A stretch of 13,011 nucleotides of DNA from CAZQEZ01 sp964592475 (GCA_964592475.1 CAZQEZ010000121.1:1-13011), one strand, 5' to 3'; shown: positions 1 through 8,267, counted from the stretch's first letter. Made by a program: numbers and translations. Notes: generated by a model not told the origin, from the letters alone.

Positions 1-27
1 CGCCATGTATTTATAATAACAATTCAC

Positions 28-483
28 CTAAGGCAATTCTCCGTCCATGGCTTCATAAGCATTAATCACCTGTCTTAATTGTTTTTTCACTTTTTTATCA
101 ATATCATGGCTGATAGAATTATTTTCACCAATATAAATGATCTTCGCTTGCTCTGATTTGATTAGTTTTTTCATAATGTCAAAGGATTGGCTGGTTAGGG
201 TATCCTGGCAGGAAATAATCGTTTTTGGTTTTTCAAAATCATCAATGGTATATAGGTTATGCGGTGTATAGATAAATTCTTCTCCATCAATTACAAATTG
301 ATATCGCAGAATGCTCAGCGGCTCTTTTCTCGTGTGGTTAACGATCAAACCCAATGCTTTTGCCTTTGCTTGTTCATTTTCTTTTGTGAAAAACAGCATG
401 ATATTATTGATCTGCAATTGATCGTAATAATTTTCATGAAAATAGGTGGTGTAGCTTCTATTAGTAGGGTTATGTTTTACCAA
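28..483 (-). CDS. Hypothetical small protein, probable lipoprotein body with displaced signal peptide
   Basis: This is a reading frame of 151 codons ending in TAG. I do not recognise the family and assign no function. The only candidate start near the top of the frame is TTG at 481-483; the first in-frame ATG is residue 29. The frame stays open upstream to a TAA at 544-546 and reads L-I-N-C-S-P-K-E-R before the TTG. That resembles a lipobox cysteine followed by the polar linker of a mature lipoprotein. A matching hydrophobic signal peptide lies just upstream in another frame (536-586), so the annotated TTG start is probably an artefact of a frameshift. The body is soluble-looking and mixed alpha/beta in character, with no membrane segment and a basic C-terminal part (KKVKKQLRQ). 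It lies downstream of the DUF1501 gene on the same strand, separated by about 130 bp of AT-rich DNA. The gene is likely real; its present expression is uncertain. Confidence 0.6.
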   Translation of the reverse strand: MVKHNPTNRSYTTYFHENYYDQLQINNIMLFFTKENEQAKAKALGLIVNHTRKEPLSILRYQFVIDGEEFIYTPHNLYTIDDFEKPKTIISCQDTLTSQSFDIMKKLIKSEQAKIIYIGENNSISHDIDKKVKKQLRQVINAYEAMDGELP

Positions 484-535
484 TTGTTGAGTATCTTCAC
501 TTAGTTTACTTGCACTACGCTCTTTTGGTGAACAG

Positions 536-548
536 TTAATTAATTAAT
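536..548. repeat. TTAA tetranucleotide tandem repeat, 3.25 copies
   Basis: The plus strand reads TTAATTAATTAAT. It sits exactly where the lipoprotein signal peptide and its mature body lose frame. A unit of four bases is a natural product of slipped-strand mispairing, and loss of one unit restores the frame. Confidence 0.7.
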
Positions 549-586
549 AAAATTAAAAATAAAAAGAGGTGGGAATATTTTATCAT
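536..586 (-). pseudogene. Out-of-frame lipoprotein signal peptide belonging to the 28-483 gene
   Basis: ATG at 584-586 opens a short frame reading MIKYSHLFLFLILLIN and then TAA at 536-538. It is a basic N-terminus followed by a hydrophobic core, as in a type II signal peptide. Removing four bases of the TTAA repeat at 536-548 fuses this leader in frame to C-S-P-K-E-R and the rest of the downstream protein. The fusion gives the lipobox-like end L-L-I-N-C. The natural gene therefore probably spans 28-586 and would encode a lipoprotein of roughly 180 residues. The interruption could be a recent mutation, a phase-variable state or a sequencing or assembly error; the sequence alone cannot decide. 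Confidence 0.6.
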
Positions 587-719
587 TAGTTTAAAATTTT
601 TAATTTATAAAATGTTATTAAATTATTTCAGGTTATGCAAAATATTTTAGATGTCAAAAGGTGTTTCCTTTGACGGATACTCAAGCATTCAACTACTTCT
701 GCAATAGAAGCCATCTGAT
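587..719. other. AT-rich intergenic spacer
   Basis: This stretch lies between the DUF1501 stop codon and the ATG of the putative lipoprotein leader, both on the minus strand. It is very AT-rich toward 587-650. A small inverted repeat (CTTCT at 696-700, AGAAG at 706-710, five-base loop) lies just after the DUF1501 stop, but no T-run follows it, so it is not a convincing terminator. I see no gene and no clear -33/-7 promoter pair. Confidence 0.4.
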
Positions 720-2177
720 TTAGGCCAAGATCTCTTTAACTACATGCCCGTGTACATCAGTCAGGCGAAAGTCGCGCCCTTGAAAAGGATAAGTGAGTTC
801 CTTATGATTCATGCCCAGGCAATGCAAAATAGTGGCCTGCAAGTCGTGGATATGAACGCGGTCCCTTACTCCTTTGTATCCCAATTCATCGGTTTCACCA
901 AAAGAAAATCCCGGCTTGATTCCTCCACCGGCCATCCACATGGTAAATGCTTCGGTATGATGGTCTCGACCCACAAATGGCATCTCCTTACCACCGCGAT
1001 TTTCTTGCATGGGTGTGCGTCCAAACTCCCCTCCCCATACCACCAGGGTTTCTTCCAGCATACCTCTTTGTTTTAAGTCAAGCAATAAAGCGGTAGTGGC
1101 TTTGTCTATCTGGTTGCACTTCTCGGTAAAGCCTTCGCGCAAGCCACTGGAGCGATTGGTGCCATGCATATCCCATCCCCAATCATACAATTGTATGAAC
1201 CGGACGCCTCTTTCTGCTAATCTGCGAGCCAGCAGGCAGTTATTTGCAAATGAAGATTCTCCCGGCTGGGAACCGTACATCTGGTGAATATAATCGGGCT
1301 CCTGTGATATGTCCATGGTTTCCGGAACGGAGGTCTGCATGCGAAAAGCCAGTTCATATTGTGAAATCCTGGTGCGGATCTCTTCATCCTGCATTGTCTG
1401 ATAATGTTGCTGATTGATTTCATTGATGGCCTCTATGCTCAGCTTACGCATATCGCGGCTCACACCGTGCGGATCGCTCACGTAAAGGATGGGGTCTCCT
1501 TTACTGCGGCATTGCACTCCCTGGTAAACGGTAGGCAAAAAGCCGCTTCCCCACACACTTTTGCCAGCACTTGGCACTTTACCTCCCGAGGCCAATACGA
1601 TAAAGCCGGGCAGGTTTTGGTTATCTGTTCCCAGGCCGTAAGTTACCCACGATCCCACACTAGGTCTTCCCAATCGTGGTGCACCTGTTTGCATAAGGAG
1701 CTGTGCAGGGGCATGATTAAATTCGTCGGTGTGCATAGCCTTAAGAAAACAAACTTCATCGGCTACCTGGCTGAAGTAAGGTAATCGATCTGATATCAGG
1801 GCTCCTGATTGCCCATGTTGATTAAAAGAAGCTTGTGGGCCAAGCATTTTGGGCACACCCTGAATAAAAGCGAATTTTTTACCCTTGATAAAGGATTCCG
1901 GACATTCTTTTCCGTCAAGTTTGTGCAGTTCGGGTTTATAATCAAAAAGCTCTAGCTGAGAGGGTGCGCCTGCCATGTGTAAAAAAATTACCCGTTTGGC
2001 CTTACCCGCGAAATGTGGGCTTCGGGCAGCCAATGGATTTTTCATATCAATTGGCGGGTTTTTCAATGCTTCGCTATTGCAACCAAATAAAGCACTTAAG
2101 GCTATTGCACCCATTCCTTTCAAAAAGTGACGTCGGGTTGAATGATGAAGGTGATTATATTCAAAAGTATCTTGCAT
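720..2177 (-). CDS. DUF1501 domain protein, Tat-exported, probably a lipoprotein
   Basis: This 485-residue protein belongs to the DUF1501 family, which is distantly related to the alkaline phosphatase/sulfatase fold. Its biochemical activity is not established. The N-terminus carries a twin-arginine motif (S-T-R-R-H-F-L-K, about residues 13-20), a hydrophobic stretch and then A-L-F-G-C with Cys33, so it looks like a Tat substrate that may be lipidated. Family hallmarks include VIFLHMAGAPSQLELFDYKP near residue 63, QLYDWGWDMHG, VWGGEFGRTP, GRDHHTEAFTMWMAGGG and a C-terminal HDLQATILHCLGM. The His and Asp residues in these blocks are the likely metal-binding positions. The length is typical. 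It starts 1 bp after the stop of the upstream PSCyt/PSD1 gene, so translational coupling is likely. The DUF1501 plus PSD1 pair recurs in Planctomycetes and many Bacteroidota and is presumed to act together outside the cytoplasm. Confidence 0.93.
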   Translation of the reverse strand: MQDTFEYNHLHHSTRRHFLKGMGAIALSALFGCNSEALKNPPIDMKNPLAARSPHFAGKAKRVIFLHMAGAPSQLELFDYKPELHKLDGKECPESFIKGKKFAFIQGVPKMLGPQASFNQHGQSGALISDRLPYFSQVADEVCFLKAMHTDEFNHAPAQLLMQTGAPRLGRPSVGSWVTYGLGTDNQNLPGFIVLASGGKVPSAGKSVWGSGFLPTVYQGVQCRSKGDPILYVSDPHGVSRDMRKLSIEAINEINQQHYQTMQDEEIRTRISQYELAFRMQTSVPETMDISQEPDYIHQMYGSQPGESSFANNCLLARRLAERGVRFIQLYDWGWDMHGTNRSSGLREGFTEKCNQIDKATTALLLDLKQRGMLEETLVVWGGEFGRTPMQENRGGKEMPFVGRDHHTEAFTMWMAGGGIKPGFSFGETDELGYKGVRDRVHIHDLQATILHCLGMNHKELTYPFQGRDFRLTDVHGHVVKEILA

Positions 2178-2178
2178 A

Positions 2179-4896
2179 TTATTCCTTGGTTAAAAATTCA
2201 TCTAAGTTTAAAATTACACTAGCGGTCATAACCAATGCGGCATTTTCTGCATTGCCCTGTAAATACTTTCCGGTAATACTGGTAGAAGTATTACCTTTCT
2301 CTATATCCAGTTTAGCCTTTAGGTAAAATTTTCGTAAATATTCCAACTTTGTGCTGTCCACCGGTTTCAGAGTAGCTTTTTTCCAGCCGGTAATGATCTT
2401 ATGATCTAATGATGGTTGTTGATTCATTTTTGCTGCCAGTGCTTGGGCAGCTTCGAAATAAACCGTATCATTTAAGGTAACTAAAGATTGTAATGGGGTA
2501 TTGGTTCTTATCCTTCGTTGCACACAGAACTCTCTACTAGGGCTATCGAAAGCGGTCATGGAAGGGTACGGTGAGGTACGCCTCCAGAAGGTATAAAGCC
2601 CTCTTCGATATCGGTCTTCCGTTGTATCCGTTTTCCAGCGATTGCCACTGTAAATTACCTGCCACACACCTTCCGGTTGTGGGGGCATAACACTTGGTCC
2701 GTGCATTTTTTCACTTAGCAAGCCACTAACGGCCAAAGCCTGATCTCGCACCTGTTCGGCTGACAGGCGAAATCGCGGTCCGCGCGCCAGCAGGCGATTG
2801 TAGGGGTCAAGACGGTTCAAATCAGGTGTGGACTTTGAAGATTGCTGATAGGTAGCTGATGATACGATTTCCCTCAAAAGTGATTTGATAGACCAATGAT
2901 GTTCATGCATAAACTTCCAGGCCAGGTGATCCAGTAGCTGGGGGTGCGAAGGCGGTGCTCCCTGAGTACCAAAATCTTCTGCTGTTTCAATGAGCCCGAT
3001 ACCAAAAAGTTGCTCCCATACCCGGTTGACCATCACCCGTGCAGTCAGTGGATTTTCAGGGCTGACCATCCATTGTGCCAGACCCAACCGGTTTTGCGGA
3101 TATTTTTCCGGTATGGCAGGTAAAGAATTCGGTACCTTCGGCGCTACCAGTTCTCCATGTACCAGCCAATTGCCTCTTTCAAAAACCCGGGTGGTACGGC
3201 TGAAATAGTCCGGCCTTTCTAGCATAATGGGCGTATTTTCAGTTTTGGCATTGAGTAAGGAAAGCAATTGCGTATGTATCTGCTGGTAACCATCATTTTC
3301 TTTGCCAGGCAATGATTGAATTGGCATCAGCCAGCCCAGGTTGCCAGATCTTTGTCCCTGAGGATTCTGGTAAACCAGATAAAGGTCGTGATAGTCCTCT
3401 TGAGATTTAAGTGGTACGATGAAAGTCTGAAAATTCCACCCGCCTTTAGTTTTTGGCAATTCAATCTTGGTCAATAATGGTCCATTCACGCCATCCATTC
3501 TCAGTTCGAAAAATCCTTTGCCATTGCCGCCATAATTTACCACCAATTGATCCATGCCGCTAAGCCAGATATCCCGGATCCGGCAAAAGCCTCCATCATC
3601 CAGGGCCAGATATTTGTTATCATTCAAGGTGCCATCAGTAATGCTGTCAAAATATTTAGGGTGGATTTTGGGCTCTGTGAGATGAATAAAATATTCTATG
3701 TCTTTACTTTTTTGTGTTGGATTATCATTGGCGTGATTGGCTACCCAATCTTTGATTCGTTTGATTTTTGCCTCATCTTCTGGTTCAAAATCTTTCCAGT
3801 TGGGCGCTTCACTGGGTACATCCTCGTCGGAGGTATTGTTAAAAAATGCCATTAATTGATAATATTCCTCATGTCGAAAGGGATCATAGGGATGGCTGTG
3901 GCACTGCACACAGCTCATTGTCAGTCCCTGCCACACTTCAAAGGTAGTATTTACCCGATCAATTACAGCTGCCACCCGAAATTCTTCATCATCGGTACCG
4001 CCTTCGTCATTATTCATCGTGTTGCGGTGAAAAGCAGTGGCAATTAATTGTTCTTCAGTGGGATTGGGTAAAAGATCACCGGCTAATTGCTCAATGGTAA
4101 ATTGATCATATGGCTTATCTTCATTAAACGACTTGATAACATAATCCCTGAATTTCCATATATTTCGAAAGCCATCCTTTTCGTATCCTTTCGAATCCGC
4201 AAACCGGGCCAGATCCAGCCACAGCGAGGCCCATTTTTCGCCGAAGTGAGGAGAATTTAACAATGAGTCTACTTTTTCCTGGTATTTTTCCCGGTTAAAA
4301 TTTTTGGTGATTTGCCTTACTTCTTCCGGGCTGGGAGGTAGTCCTGTTAAATCCAGGTAAAGCCTTCTGATTAAGATATGAGATTCTGCCTCCGGAGAAG
4401 GTTTAAGCTTATTTTCTTTTAATCCGGCCAGTATGAAATGATCTATATCGTTTTGTGGCCAGTTGGCTGGATTCGCTTCAGGCAATTGCTGCTTTTCAGG
4501 CTTTATCAGTGCCCAGTGTGTTTCCCATTCGGCTCCCTGAGATATCCATTTTTTAATCAAATTAATTTCTTCTTCTGATAATGGATCACCTTCCGGGGGC
4601 ATTCGAATGTCAGGATCATTGGAAGTAATTCGGCGAATCATTTCGCTATGCTTTGCATCACCCGGAACTATAGCTAATTTTCCTGATTCATTGGCCGACT
4701 TGGCCTCTTCTTCAAAAAGCAAACTGAATCCTGACTCTTTTTTTACCCCACCATGACAAGAAAGACAGTTCTTATTCAAAATTGGACGGATATGTTGATT
4801 ATAGGAGATTTTATCCTGTTGAAAACTGCTGCTCGTAAACCAAGCCACAGTTAAGATTAATACAATACCTGCGGAAATAAAAAGCCATTGCTTCAT
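2179..4896 (-). CDS. Planctomycete-type cytochrome c protein (PSCyt1-PSCyt2-CBM6-like-PSD1)
   Basis: This is a large exported protein of 905 residues from the chosen start. The frame is open to an upstream ATG at 4971. I prefer ATG 4896 because it gives a clean N-terminal membrane/signal segment (MKQWLFISAGIVLILTVAWF), and a TATATTTC -7-like element at 4924-4931 would start transcription only just upstream of it. PSCyt1 covers about residues 30-125, with the heme c site C44-L-S-C47-H48 and a likely distal Met in R-M-P-P-E-G near residue 99. PSCyt2 follows, with ARFADSKGYEKDG, an NTMNNDEGGTDDEEFR block and a second CxxCH (C-V-Q-C-H, about 327-331). About 415-515 resembles a CBM6 module (VNYGGNGKGFFELRMDG, then HDLYLVYQN). 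PSD1 occupies about 600-880 (NPLTARVMVNRVWEQLFG, PPSHPQLLDHLAWKF, RRTSPYPSMTAFDSP). The family role is unproven; redox-linked or glycan-related periplasmic functions are usually suggested. It is the first gene of a pair with the DUF1501 gene. Confidence 0.92.
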   Translation of the reverse strand: MKQWLFISAGIVLILTVAWFTSSSFQQDKISYNQHIRPILNKNCLSCHGGVKKESGFSLLFEEEAKSANESGKLAIVPGDAKHSEMIRRITSNDPDIRMPPEGDPLSEEEINLIKKWISQGAEWETHWALIKPEKQQLPEANPANWPQNDIDHFILAGLKENKLKPSPEAESHILIRRLYLDLTGLPPSPEEVRQITKNFNREKYQEKVDSLLNSPHFGEKWASLWLDLARFADSKGYEKDGFRNIWKFRDYVIKSFNEDKPYDQFTIEQLAGDLLPNPTEEQLIATAFHRNTMNNDEGGTDDEEFRVAAVIDRVNTTFEVWQGLTMSCVQCHSHPYDPFRHEEYYQLMAFFNNTSDEDVPSEAPNWKDFEPEDEAKIKRIKDWVANHANDNPTQKSKDIEYFIHLTEPKIHPKYFDSITDGTLNDNKYLALDDGGFCRIRDIWLSGMDQLVVNYGGNGKGFFELRMDGVNGPLLTKIELPKTKGGWNFQTFIVPLKSQEDYHDLYLVYQNPQGQRSGNLGWLMPIQSLPGKENDGYQQIHTQLLSLLNAKTENTPIMLERPDYFSRTTRVFERGNWLVHGELVAPKVPNSLPAIPEKYPQNRLGLAQWMVSPENPLTARVMVNRVWEQLFGIGLIETAEDFGTQGAPPSHPQLLDHLAWKFMHEHHWSIKSLLREIVSSATYQQSSKSTPDLNRLDPYNRLLARGPRFRLSAEQVRDQALAVSGLLSEKMHGPSVMPPQPEGVWQVIYSGNRWKTDTTEDRYRRGLYTFWRRTSPYPSMTAFDSPSREFCVQRRIRTNTPLQSLVTLNDTVYFEAAQALAAKMNQQPSLDHKIITGWKKATLKPVDSTKLEYLRKFYLKAKLDIEKGNTSTSITGKYLQGNAENAALVMTASVILNLDEFLTKE

Positions 4897-4923
4897 TGAC
4901 AAGTTGGGTTCGGTTGATAATGG

Positions 4924-4931
4924 GAAATATA
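4924..4931 (-). promoter_or_regulatory. Possible -7 element for the PSCyt/PSD1-DUF1501 pair
   Basis: On the minus strand this reads TATATTTC, one base off the Bacteroidota -7 consensus TAnnTTTG. Transcription would begin about 20 nt before the ATG at 4896 and downstream of the ATG at 4971, which favours the shorter protein. I see no good -33 TTTG partner, so support is weak. Confidence 0.25.
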
Positions 4932-5020
4932 CTAAAATAGTAAAAAAGGAAGGTAATTGCAAGCCACCCATTCAATATTTAATCAAATTTTCCTTATTTT
5001 AGCTATAAATTTAAACAATA

Positions 5021-6295
5021 ATGAAAAATTCCATTTTAATCCTGTCTTTCTGGCTGATAGTTACAGCCTGTCAGCCTCGTAAAACTGATCCCTTGGGCAA
5101 CGTGCAATCTTTTTCAACTCTGGAAGATGTATCAGGTGTCGGGTTTTCGGCAGATAGATTAGCAGTACTTGATTCTTTTATTAACGCAAAAATTGCTGAT
5201 GGAACGTTACCGCACATGGTTACATTTATTGCACGCAAGGGCCAGGTAGTACATCATAAAAGTTTTGGCGAAATGACATCCGGTAAACCAATGACCAATG
5301 ATGCCATTTTTCGCATTGCCTCTCAGTCAAAAGCCATTGTGACTGTAGGCCTGATGAAATTGTATGAAAAAGGTTATTTCCTCCTGGATGACCCTGTTTC
5401 TAAATATATTCCTTCGTTTGCCGACGCTGAAATTCTGTTAGAATACAACCAGGATGACAGCACTTATACTACCGAACCGGCCAAAGGACCGATAACCATC
5501 CGGCATTTACTTACCCATACTGCCGGTATTCCTTATGGGCATCCATTGTATTTGCAGCAGAATGTACCTATGCTCAATACCCTTGAAAATGTATCTTTAG
5601 CTGAGGTTATTCCGATAGTGGGCGATTTGCCGATAATGCATGAGCCGGGAGAGAAATTTACCTATGGCATCAATACGGATATACTGGGTTACCTGGTGGA
5701 AGTGCTAAGCGAAAAGCCTTTGGATAAATACCTTGAAGAGGAAATATTTGTACCGTTGGGTATGGCAGATACTTATTTTTACCTGACGGAAGAAAAGCAG
5801 GATCGCCTGGTTTCATTGTATACCAAACCTTCTCCTGAAGATGCATTAAAGCTTTCTGATCATCCGCAAAATACCGTATTTCCTATTGAAGGGGCAATGA
5901 CCTATTTTTCCGGAGGTGCTGGTTTGGTAGGCACCATTCAGGATTATGCCCGGTTTTGCCAAATGTTGGTGAATGGAGGCGAGTTTAATGGTAACAGGAT
6001 TTTAGCACTGAAAACCATTGAAATGATGACTCGTAATCAAATTGGTGAACTGGAAGTTTGGGACCGGAAAAATAAGTTTGGGCTGGGTTTTGAAATTATG
6101 TCGGAAGCTGGAGTGCAGGAACTGCCTGGTTCGGTAGGCGCCTTTAAATGGGGTGGGGTCTATGCTACTGATTATTTCATTGATCCGGAGGAAGAACTGA
6201 TATTTTTATTTTACACCAATATTCATCCTTTTCATTATTACGATGAATTGTTTCACCGTTGCAGGATAATGACTTACGCTGCAATGGTGGAGTAA
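5021..6295 (+). CDS. Serine hydrolase lipoprotein, beta-lactamase/PBP4* family
   Basis: This is a 424-residue member of the beta-lactamase-related family (class C, esterase EstB and D-Ala-D-Ala carboxypeptidase-like proteins). The N-terminus MKNSILILSFWLIVTAC is a type II signal peptide with lipobox V-T-A-C17, so the enzyme should be membrane-anchored. The catalytic S-x-x-K is S101-Q-S-K104, preceded by F-R-I-A as usual. The second motif is in F-T-Y215-G-I-N-T-D-I-L-G, and the third, HxG/KTG-like, is W377-G-G. A conserved R-H-L-L-T-H-T-A-G-I-P block lies at 161-171. Length and motif order fit a functional enzyme. The substrate cannot be told from sequence; cell-wall peptides, esters or amides are all possible in this family. 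The gene stands alone, divergent from the PSCyt gene and convergent with ispE. The closest named families are broad, so no symbol is given. Confidence 0.93.
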   Translation: MKNSILILSFWLIVTACQPRKTDPLGNVQSFSTLEDVSGVGFSADRLAVLDSFINAKIADGTLPHMVTFIARKGQVVHHKSFGEMTSGKPMTNDAIFRIASQSKAIVTVGLMKLYEKGYFLLDDPVSKYIPSFADAEILLEYNQDDSTYTTEPAKGPITIRHLLTHTAGIPYGHPLYLQQNVPMLNTLENVSLAEVIPIVGDLPIMHEPGEKFTYGINTDILGYLVEVLSEKPLDKYLEEEIFVPLGMADTYFYLTEEKQDRLVSLYTKPSPEDALKLSDHPQNTVFPIEGAMTYFSGGAGLVGTIQDYARFCQMLVNGGEFNGNRILALKTIEMMTRNQIGELEVWDRKNKFGLGFEIMSEAGVQELPGSVGAFKWGGVYATDYFIDPEEELIFLFYTNIHPFHYYDELFHRCRIMTYAAMVE

Positions 6296-6458
6296 ATGAT
6301 TTGAATTAATTGATGGGGTGGATCATGTTCACGAAAAAACAAAAGATTTAAATAAATACTATGAAAAACTGAATAATGGGTTTTAATTGTAATTTTAAAG
6401 TGGCGAAAATCCAATAAATTAATGAACAAATCAGGGATGGTAAAGGTGTCATACTATG
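6296..6458. other. Convergent intergenic region without recognisable features
   Basis: The stop codons of the hydrolase (plus) and ispE (minus) face each other across 163 bp of AT-rich DNA. I found no strong GC-rich hairpin followed by a T-run on either strand, so no intrinsic terminator can be called, and there is no small gene. Confidence 0.4.
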
Positions 6459-7268
6459 CTACATCCAATCCCCTTTCACTTGATAGGCTGGCGGAAAATG
6501 CCGCTTCACATCTGCTTGCTGGTCGAAAATACCAAATACCGTAGCTCCGGAGCCACTCATACTGGCATACTTTGCCCCTAATTCGTAAAGCTTTTTCTTT
6601 ATCGCCCTAATGGCCGGATAAATTTTAAAAACAGAAGCTTCAAAGTCATTTCTGATATCATTTTTCCATTCATCCAAGGGCTTTTGCAGCCATTCTTTTA
6701 AATCCGGCTCAGCAGAATATCCCTGCAGTCCTCCATAAGCTTCCGCGGTACTAACATGTAAATTTGGATTGACCATTACCAGGTATTTGTCATGCAAATC
6801 CAATTCGACCGGTTCAAATACATTTCCTGTACCACGGGCAATTACCGGCTGGTTTTTTACAAAAAACGGGCAATCGCTGCCCAGTTTACCGGCGTATATT
6901 TCCAGTTGATGGTCATCAATCTTTAAATCAAACAGCTGATTGCATGCCTTAAGCATGAAAGTAGCATCTGCTGAACCACCACCCAGGCCAGCACCAATGG
7001 GTATTTTTTTCAGTAAATGAATTTTTACCGGGGGCAACTCATGATCAGCAGCTAGTAATTGATAGGCTTTCAAACAAAGGTTATCTTCGGCTTTACCGGG
7101 AATGGGAAAGCCTGAAGATTCAAATGACAATTGGTCGCTTTCTACTACTTCCAATACTTCGTGCCAGGGTACAGGATAGAAGCAAGATGCTAAATCGTGG
7201 TAGCCATCGGACCTTTTGCCGGTAATAAAAAGCCCAATGTTTATTTTTGCATTGGGAAAAACAATCAT
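6459..7268 (-). CDS. ispE: 4-diphosphocytidyl-2-C-methyl-D-erythritol kinase
   Basis: IspE phosphorylates CDP-methylerythritol at the 2-hydroxyl using ATP, the fourth step of the cytoplasmic MEP pathway to isoprenoid precursors. At 269 residues it is close to the usual 280-290. GHMP-kinase features are clear. The N-terminal P-N-A-K8-I-N-I-G-L block carries the catalytic Lys. The ATP-binding glycine loop is P90-I-G-A-G-L-G-G-G-S-A-D. The L-G-S-D133-C-P-F block carries the catalytic Asp, and the C-terminal M-S-G-S-G-A-T-V-F motif is present. The ATG overlaps the fabI stop by 4 bp (ATGA), so the two genes are almost certainly translated from one transcript. Nothing looks damaged. Confidence 0.96.
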   Translation of the reverse strand: MIVFPNAKINIGLFITGKRSDGYHDLASCFYPVPWHEVLEVVESDQLSFESSGFPIPGKAEDNLCLKAYQLLAADHELPPVKIHLLKKIPIGAGLGGGSADATFMLKACNQLFDLKIDDHQLEIYAGKLGSDCPFFVKNQPVIARGTGNVFEPVELDLHDKYLVMVNPNLHVSTAEAYGGLQGYSAEPDLKEWLQKPLDEWKNDIRNDFEASVFKIYPAIRAIKKKLYELGAKYASMSGSGATVFGIFDQQADVKRHFPPAYQVKGDWM

Positions 7269-8080
7269 TCGTCCATCATATCTTTCATCATTTCCTCAGA
7301 TATGCCAGTAGTAGAAAATCCCCCGTCATGCATTAAATTTTGCATCGTTACTTTTCTGGTAAGGTCGCTAAACATGGTTACAATGTAATTTGCACAATCT
7401 TCGGCATCGGCATTGCCTAAAGGAGACATTTTACTGGCATAATTGTAAAATGCATTAAAACCTGAAATTCCTGAACCTGCCGTAGTTTTGGTTGGCGATT
7501 GTGATATTGTATTCACTCTTACATTTTTCAATTTGGCAAACCGATAGCCATAGCTACGGGCAATATTTTCTAGCAGTGCTTTTGCTTCAGCCATGTCTAA
7601 ATAGTGAGGGAATACACGTTGAGCAGCAATGTATGATAATCCCAGTATGCTACCCCACTCGTTCATGGCATCCATTTTTTCTGCCGTTTGCATTATTTTA
7701 TGAAATGACAACGCGGATATATCCAGTGTCTTTTGGTAGAAGTCATAATTGATGTCACCATATTGCTTTCCTTTACGTACATTGGGGCTCATGCCAATAG
7801 AGTGAAGGATAAAATCAATTTTTCCGCCTACTGCATCCATTGATTTTTGAAAAAGGTTTTCCAAATCGTCAAGAGAAGTGGCGTCTGCCGGAATAATTTC
7901 AGCATTGCATTCTTCCCCAAGTTTTTTCAGTGCTCCCAGTCGCAAAGCAACAGGCGCATTGGTTAGTGTAAATGTTCCTCCTTCTTCTTTAATTTTTAAG
8001 GCAGCTTTCCAGGCAATGGAATTTTCATCTAGTGCACCAAAAATAATTCCTCTTTTCCCTTTTAATAAGTTATAAGCCAT
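7265..8080 (-). CDS. fabI: Enoyl-[acyl-carrier-protein] reductase (NADH), FabI
   Basis: FabI reduces trans-2-enoyl-ACP to acyl-ACP with NADH in the last step of each fatty acid elongation cycle. This 271-residue protein is a short-chain dehydrogenase-like enzyme of the FabI type. The nucleotide-binding region is G-A-L-D-E-N-S-I-A-W (15-24), where FabI enzymes have an altered Rossmann glycine motif. The substrate loop begins H-S-I-G-M-S-P-N near residue 93. The catalytic residues are Y150, Y160 and K167, with the FabI-specific Y-x6-K spacing (YLDMAEAK). The C-terminal half contains QSPTKTTAGSGI and MHDGGFSTTG, matching the helix/NAD contact region. It is the first gene of an operon with ispE and lies 187 bp downstream of smc. 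A candidate promoter and a small palindrome lie directly upstream. Confidence 0.96.
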   Translation of the reverse strand: MAYNLLKGKRGIIFGALDENSIAWKAALKIKEEGGTFTLTNAPVALRLGALKKLGEECNAEIIPADATSLDDLENLFQKSMDAVGGKIDFILHSIGMSPNVRKGKQYGDINYDFYQKTLDISALSFHKIMQTAEKMDAMNEWGSILGLSYIAAQRVFPHYLDMAEAKALLENIARSYGYRFAKLKNVRVNTISQSPTKTTAGSGISGFNAFYNYASKMSPLGNADAEDCANYIVTMFSDLTRKVTMQNLMHDGGFSTTGISEEMMKDMMDE

Positions 8081-8117
8081 TTGTTTTTTATTTTATGAAT
8101 GGTGTTGTTATAATAAT

Positions 8118-8125
8118 AAAAGCTA
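8118..8125 (-). promoter_or_regulatory. Possible -7 element for fabI-ispE
   Basis: The minus strand reads TAGCTTTT, one base off TAnnTTTG. A TTTA lies about 20 bp upstream as a weak -33 candidate. Transcription would begin near 8112 and give a leader of about 30 nt before the fabI ATG at 8080. Confidence 0.25.
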
Positions 8126-8132
8126 CAAAATT

Positions 8133-8145
8133 GGTAACTTTTACC
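8133..8145. promoter_or_regulatory. Small palindrome GGTAA-N3-TTACC upstream of fabI
   Basis: This is a perfect inverted repeat with 5-bp arms and a 3-nt spacer (GGTAACTTTTACC). It sits between the weak -33 and -7 candidates of fabI. Its position would suit a repressor operator, but the arms are short and chance occurrence in AT-rich DNA is possible. Confidence 0.2.
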
Positions 8146-8267
8146 TAAATTTCCTCATTATACGGCTATTCTTTTACTTTTTAAATCACCCGTTCTCTAA
8201 CGAGCAACTTGCTCCAGCTTTAGTAATCAACATTTCTCTGCCGCATCAGATCAATACTTAAGAACTT

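Noticed and set aside
744..2326. Several plus-strand ORFs of 90-126 codons opposite the DUF1501 gene
   Set aside because: The minus-strand frame encodes a full conserved DUF1501 protein; the opposite ORFs show no domains or signal features.
4897..4971. 25-residue N-terminal extension of the PSCyt protein (ATG at 4971)
   Set aside because: It would place an extra segment before a clear signal/membrane segment starting at the ATG of 4896, and the best -7 candidate lies inside the extension.
8202..8214. GAGCAA-C-TTGCTC inverted repeat downstream of smc as a terminator
   Set aside because: The loop is too small for the full stem, leaving about 4 bp, and no T-run follows on the minus strand.
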